Shown piece by piece: positions 35,140 to 37,513 of a stretch of 37,513 bases of DNA; the stretch's first letter is position 1; every line of letters begins with the position of its first letter. This stretch comes from Bryobacterales bacterium (lineage in GTDB: Bacteria > Acidobacteriota > Terriglobia > Bryobacterales > UBA6623): contig JAPPMB010000040.1 in the NCBI GenBank assembly GCA_028819255.1, positions 1 through 37,513 of the forward strand. Direction: 5' to 3'. The notes beneath the pieces are model-generated. The model saw only the letters and a list, made by a program, of their open reading frames with translations. It was not told where the DNA came from and did not search any database. Position numbers and translations under genes: made by a program.

Positions 35140-37513
35140 CTATTCCCCAGTCCTTGGACTGGGCCTCATTGAAGCCGAGGCCCTGCGGGAGCTCGCCGCT
35201 TCGATCCGCTCCTATTCCCCAGTCCTTGGACTGGGCCTCATTGAAGCTGTCAGCTCGATGCCTCCTCCTTGATCTGACCCGACCTATTCCCCAGTCCTTG
35301 GACTGGGCCTCATTGAAGCCAGGGGCCCCGGCGACCGTTCCGTTCGATGCCCCCCGCTATTCCCCAGTCCTTGGACTGGGCCTCATTGAAGCCGCGCCCG
35401 ACAGAACGCGGCTGCCGCGTGGACGTCGGCTATTCCCCAGTCCTTGGACTGGGCCTCATTGAAGCTCGATCATGTTTCCTCGTTTCCCGTTTGCCTCGAT
35501 CTATTCCCCAGTCCTTGGACTGGGCCTCATTGAAGCCGGTCCGATGCTAGCGCGCGGCGACCGCGTAAATGAGCTATTCCCCAGTCCTTGGACTGGGCCT
35601 CATTGAAGCGCTTCGGTTGCGGCCGCCAAGTACAAAAGTCCGGTCTATTCCCCAGTCCTTGGACTGGGCCTCATTGAAGCACGTACCTATATAGGTATGG
35701 GACAATGGACTCAGTTCTATTCCCCAGTCCTTGGACTGGGCCTCATTGAAGCGAGGCGATGCACCCCGTGTGGACCGCCGCGGACGGCCTATTCCCCAGT
35801 CCTTGGACTGGGCCTCATTGAAGCCGCTGTACCAGGCGGCCGCGATTGGCAGCGAGCACTTCCCTATTCCCCAGTCCTTGGACTGGGCCTCATTGAAGCT
35901 CAGCCTTCCCCCGCCTGCCAGCGTCTGCCACCATGGCCTATTCCCCAGTCCTTGGACTGGGCCTCATTGAAGCGACGTTCCGCGTCCGCGCTTCGCAGGC
36001 TTGTCGTCCTATTCCCCAGTCCTTGGACTGGGCCTCATTGAAGCCCGGCATCCCCCCGGGCGGGTCTCCGGGCCTTCACCGCTATTCCCCAGTCCTTGGA
36101 CTGGGCCTCATTGAAGCTGCCGGGGCGCCGGTCAGGACCATCTTGGCGAAGCGACTATTCCCCAGTCCTTGGACTGGGCCTCATTGAAGCCCGGACTCGG
36201 AGCCCCCGCCGGTCCAGTACAGGTACCTATTCCCCAGTCCTTGGACTGGGCCTCATTGAAGCATGGATACGACCACTATGGATCGGCGGTCCCGACGATC
36301 TATTCCCCAGTCCTTGGACTGGGCCTCATTGAAGCCGTACCCTGATGATGGACAAGGATAGTGATTTCGACTATTCCCCAGTCCTTGGACTGGGCCTCAT
36401 TGAAGCGAAGGCGGCGGCGGTCCCTGTGACCGTCACAGGCACCTATTCCCCAGTCCTTGGACTGGGCCTCATTGAAGCCGGGCGGTCCGGTGCGTACGTA
36501 CCCTCTCCATCCGTTCTATTCCCCAGTCCTTGGACTGGGCCTCATTGAAGCGACACGTTGGCGGCCGCACCGCCGAACGGCTTGTGCCCCCTATTCCCCA
36601 GTCCTTGGACTGGGCCTCATTGAAGCCGGCACGTTTTGACCGCCTGATCGAAGCGTTCAGCGCTATTCCCCAGTCCTTGGACTGGGCCTCATTGAAGCCA
36701 CATGAATATGTAGCCGGTGCCGCCGATGACCGCGCCTATTCCCCAGTCCTTGGACTGGGCCTCATTGAAGCATTCTGTCTTCGGCCATCACTTCCTCCCG
36801 ACCTCGACTATTCCCCAGTCCTTGGACTGGGCCTCATTGAAGCCAGTTGTAGGGATTGGTGACATCCGCGCCTTCCGCCTATTCCCCAGTCCTTGGACTG
36901 GGCCTCATTGAAGCGGGCGTCAGGCCGCCGTCATCCAGTTCGGACCACCCTATTCCCCAGTCCTTGGACTGGGCCTCATTGAAGCTGCACACAGGCGCAG
37001 ACCAAGCACACGACCTCGCACTATTCCCCAGTCCTTGGACTGGGCCTCATTGAAGCGGAAGATCTCTGAGGGTGCTGCCCCTTGCGACGAAGGACTATTC
37101 CCCAGTCCTTGGACTGGGCCTCATTGAAGCAATGGGGACAAGCTGTACTCAAACACGGATGGGCACACTATTCCCCAGTCCTTGGACTGGGCCTCATTGA
37201 AGCCCCATGGAGACGGTGCAGGATCTGTTCTCACAATCCACTATTCCCCAGTCCTTGGACTGGGCCTCATTGAAGCGAGACCGAGACATCCGCGTTGACC
37301 GTGATGCCGACCTATTCCCCAGTCCTTGGACTGGGCCTCATTGAAGCCGCGGCAAGGCGTTCCAGGTCATCACGGCGGGCACCACCTATTCCCCAGTCCT
37401 TGGACTGGGCCTCATTGAAGCATGAGGTGCATTCGGCGATTGGGACAGGATAGCGGCTCTATTCCCCAGTCCTTGGACTGGGCCTCATTGAAGCATGAGG
37501 TGCATTCGGCGAT
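35140..37513 (+). CRISPR. CRISPR array: 33 identical 36-nt repeats, continuing past the window
   Basis: Thirty-three copies of a 36-nt repeat, the first at 35140-35175 and the last at 37459-37494, with 32 complete spacers and 19 nt of a 33rd. I saw no mismatch among the repeats. Each starts CTATTCCCC, contains the palindrome CCCAGTCC-TT-GGACTGGG (hairpin) and ends CTCATTGAAGC. The ATTGAAGC end is the type of 8-nt 5' handle common in type I systems and sets transcription as left to right, away from cas4-cas1. Spacers are 35-39 nt, mostly 35-37. Spacer 32 (37422-37458) and the visible start of spacer 33 (37495-37513) are identical. Spacer 8 contains ACCTATATAGGT and spacer 18 a CCTGTGAC/GTCACAGG inverted repeat. 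No effector genes are in view. Confidence 0.98.

Noticed and set aside
35154..37273. Several overlapping reading frames of 60-114 codons with repeated peptides such as LDWASLK and GLGLIEA
   Set aside because: They are translations of the CRISPR repeat in three frames and change with each spacer.
33175..37513. Assignment of the locus to subtype V-B on the basis of the Cas4-Cas1 fusion
   Set aside because: No cas12b in view, and the repeat ends in ATTGAAGC, typical of type I. I-G is preferred but not proven.

Overview
The window looks like chromosomal DNA from a GC-rich, Gram-negative heterotroph, most likely an acidobacterium (Acidobacteriota). The pointers are an Oar-like TonB-dependent receptor with an N-terminal carboxypeptidase-regulatory-like domain, several 'planctomycete-type' secreted proteins (DUF1549/DUF1553, DUF1501, DUF1552, DUF1592) that are common in Acidobacteriota and Planctomycetota, a sulfatase, an RND efflux operon, and the bacterial HpnCDE route to squalene. 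The taxonomic call is inference from gene content only.

Layout. 1-3.3 kb: TonB/Oar receptor (+). 3.3-10.3 kb: a minus-strand run, read from right to left: DUF1552 protein, a small exported protein overlapping it, gamma-glutamyltransferase, a single-ORF HpnC-HpnD fusion, and HpnE. 10.5-15.3 kb: a plus-strand pair, DUF1549/DUF1553 cytochrome-like protein and DUF1501 protein. 15.3-23.3 kb: minus strand, DUF1592 haem-motif protein, then TolC-like outer-membrane factor, lipoprotein adaptor and HME/CzcA-like RND pump. 23.4 kb: tRNA-Thr(CGU). 23.6-30.3 kb: mandelate racemase/enolase-superfamily enzyme (+), then on the minus strand an LRR protein, a C-terminally decayed IS110 transposase, a serine hydrolase, a sulfatase and a small exported Cys-containing protein. 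30.3-32.6 kb: gene-poor, decayed DNA with a DUF433/DUF5615 toxin-antitoxin-like pair and two broken minus-strand reading frames. 32.6 kb to the end: a CRISPR adaptation module (cas2, a possible small coupled ORF, a cas4-cas1 fusion), a leader, and an array of 33 identical 36-nt repeats that runs off the window.

How the parts work together. HpnC, HpnD and HpnE convert farnesyl diphosphate to squalene, the hopanoid precursor; here C and D are one polypeptide. TolC-like protein, adaptor and pump form one tripartite efflux system. The DUF1549/1553, DUF1501, DUF1552 and DUF1592 proteins carry export signals and, in two cases, CxxCH motifs, so they probably act outside the cytoplasm together with the sulfatase, enolase-superfamily enzyme and TonB receptor in scavenging complex organic matter. 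Cas2 and Cas4-Cas1 acquire spacers for the array.

The most interesting region is the CRISPR end. It has only adaptation genes in view, cas2 precedes the cas4-cas1 fusion, a 69-codon ORF overlaps both cas genes at its ends, and the array ends in the window with a duplicated spacer. The fused Cas4-Cas1 and the repeat ending in ATTGAAGC suggest subtype I-G (formerly I-U), but no effector is visible, so the subtype is unproven.
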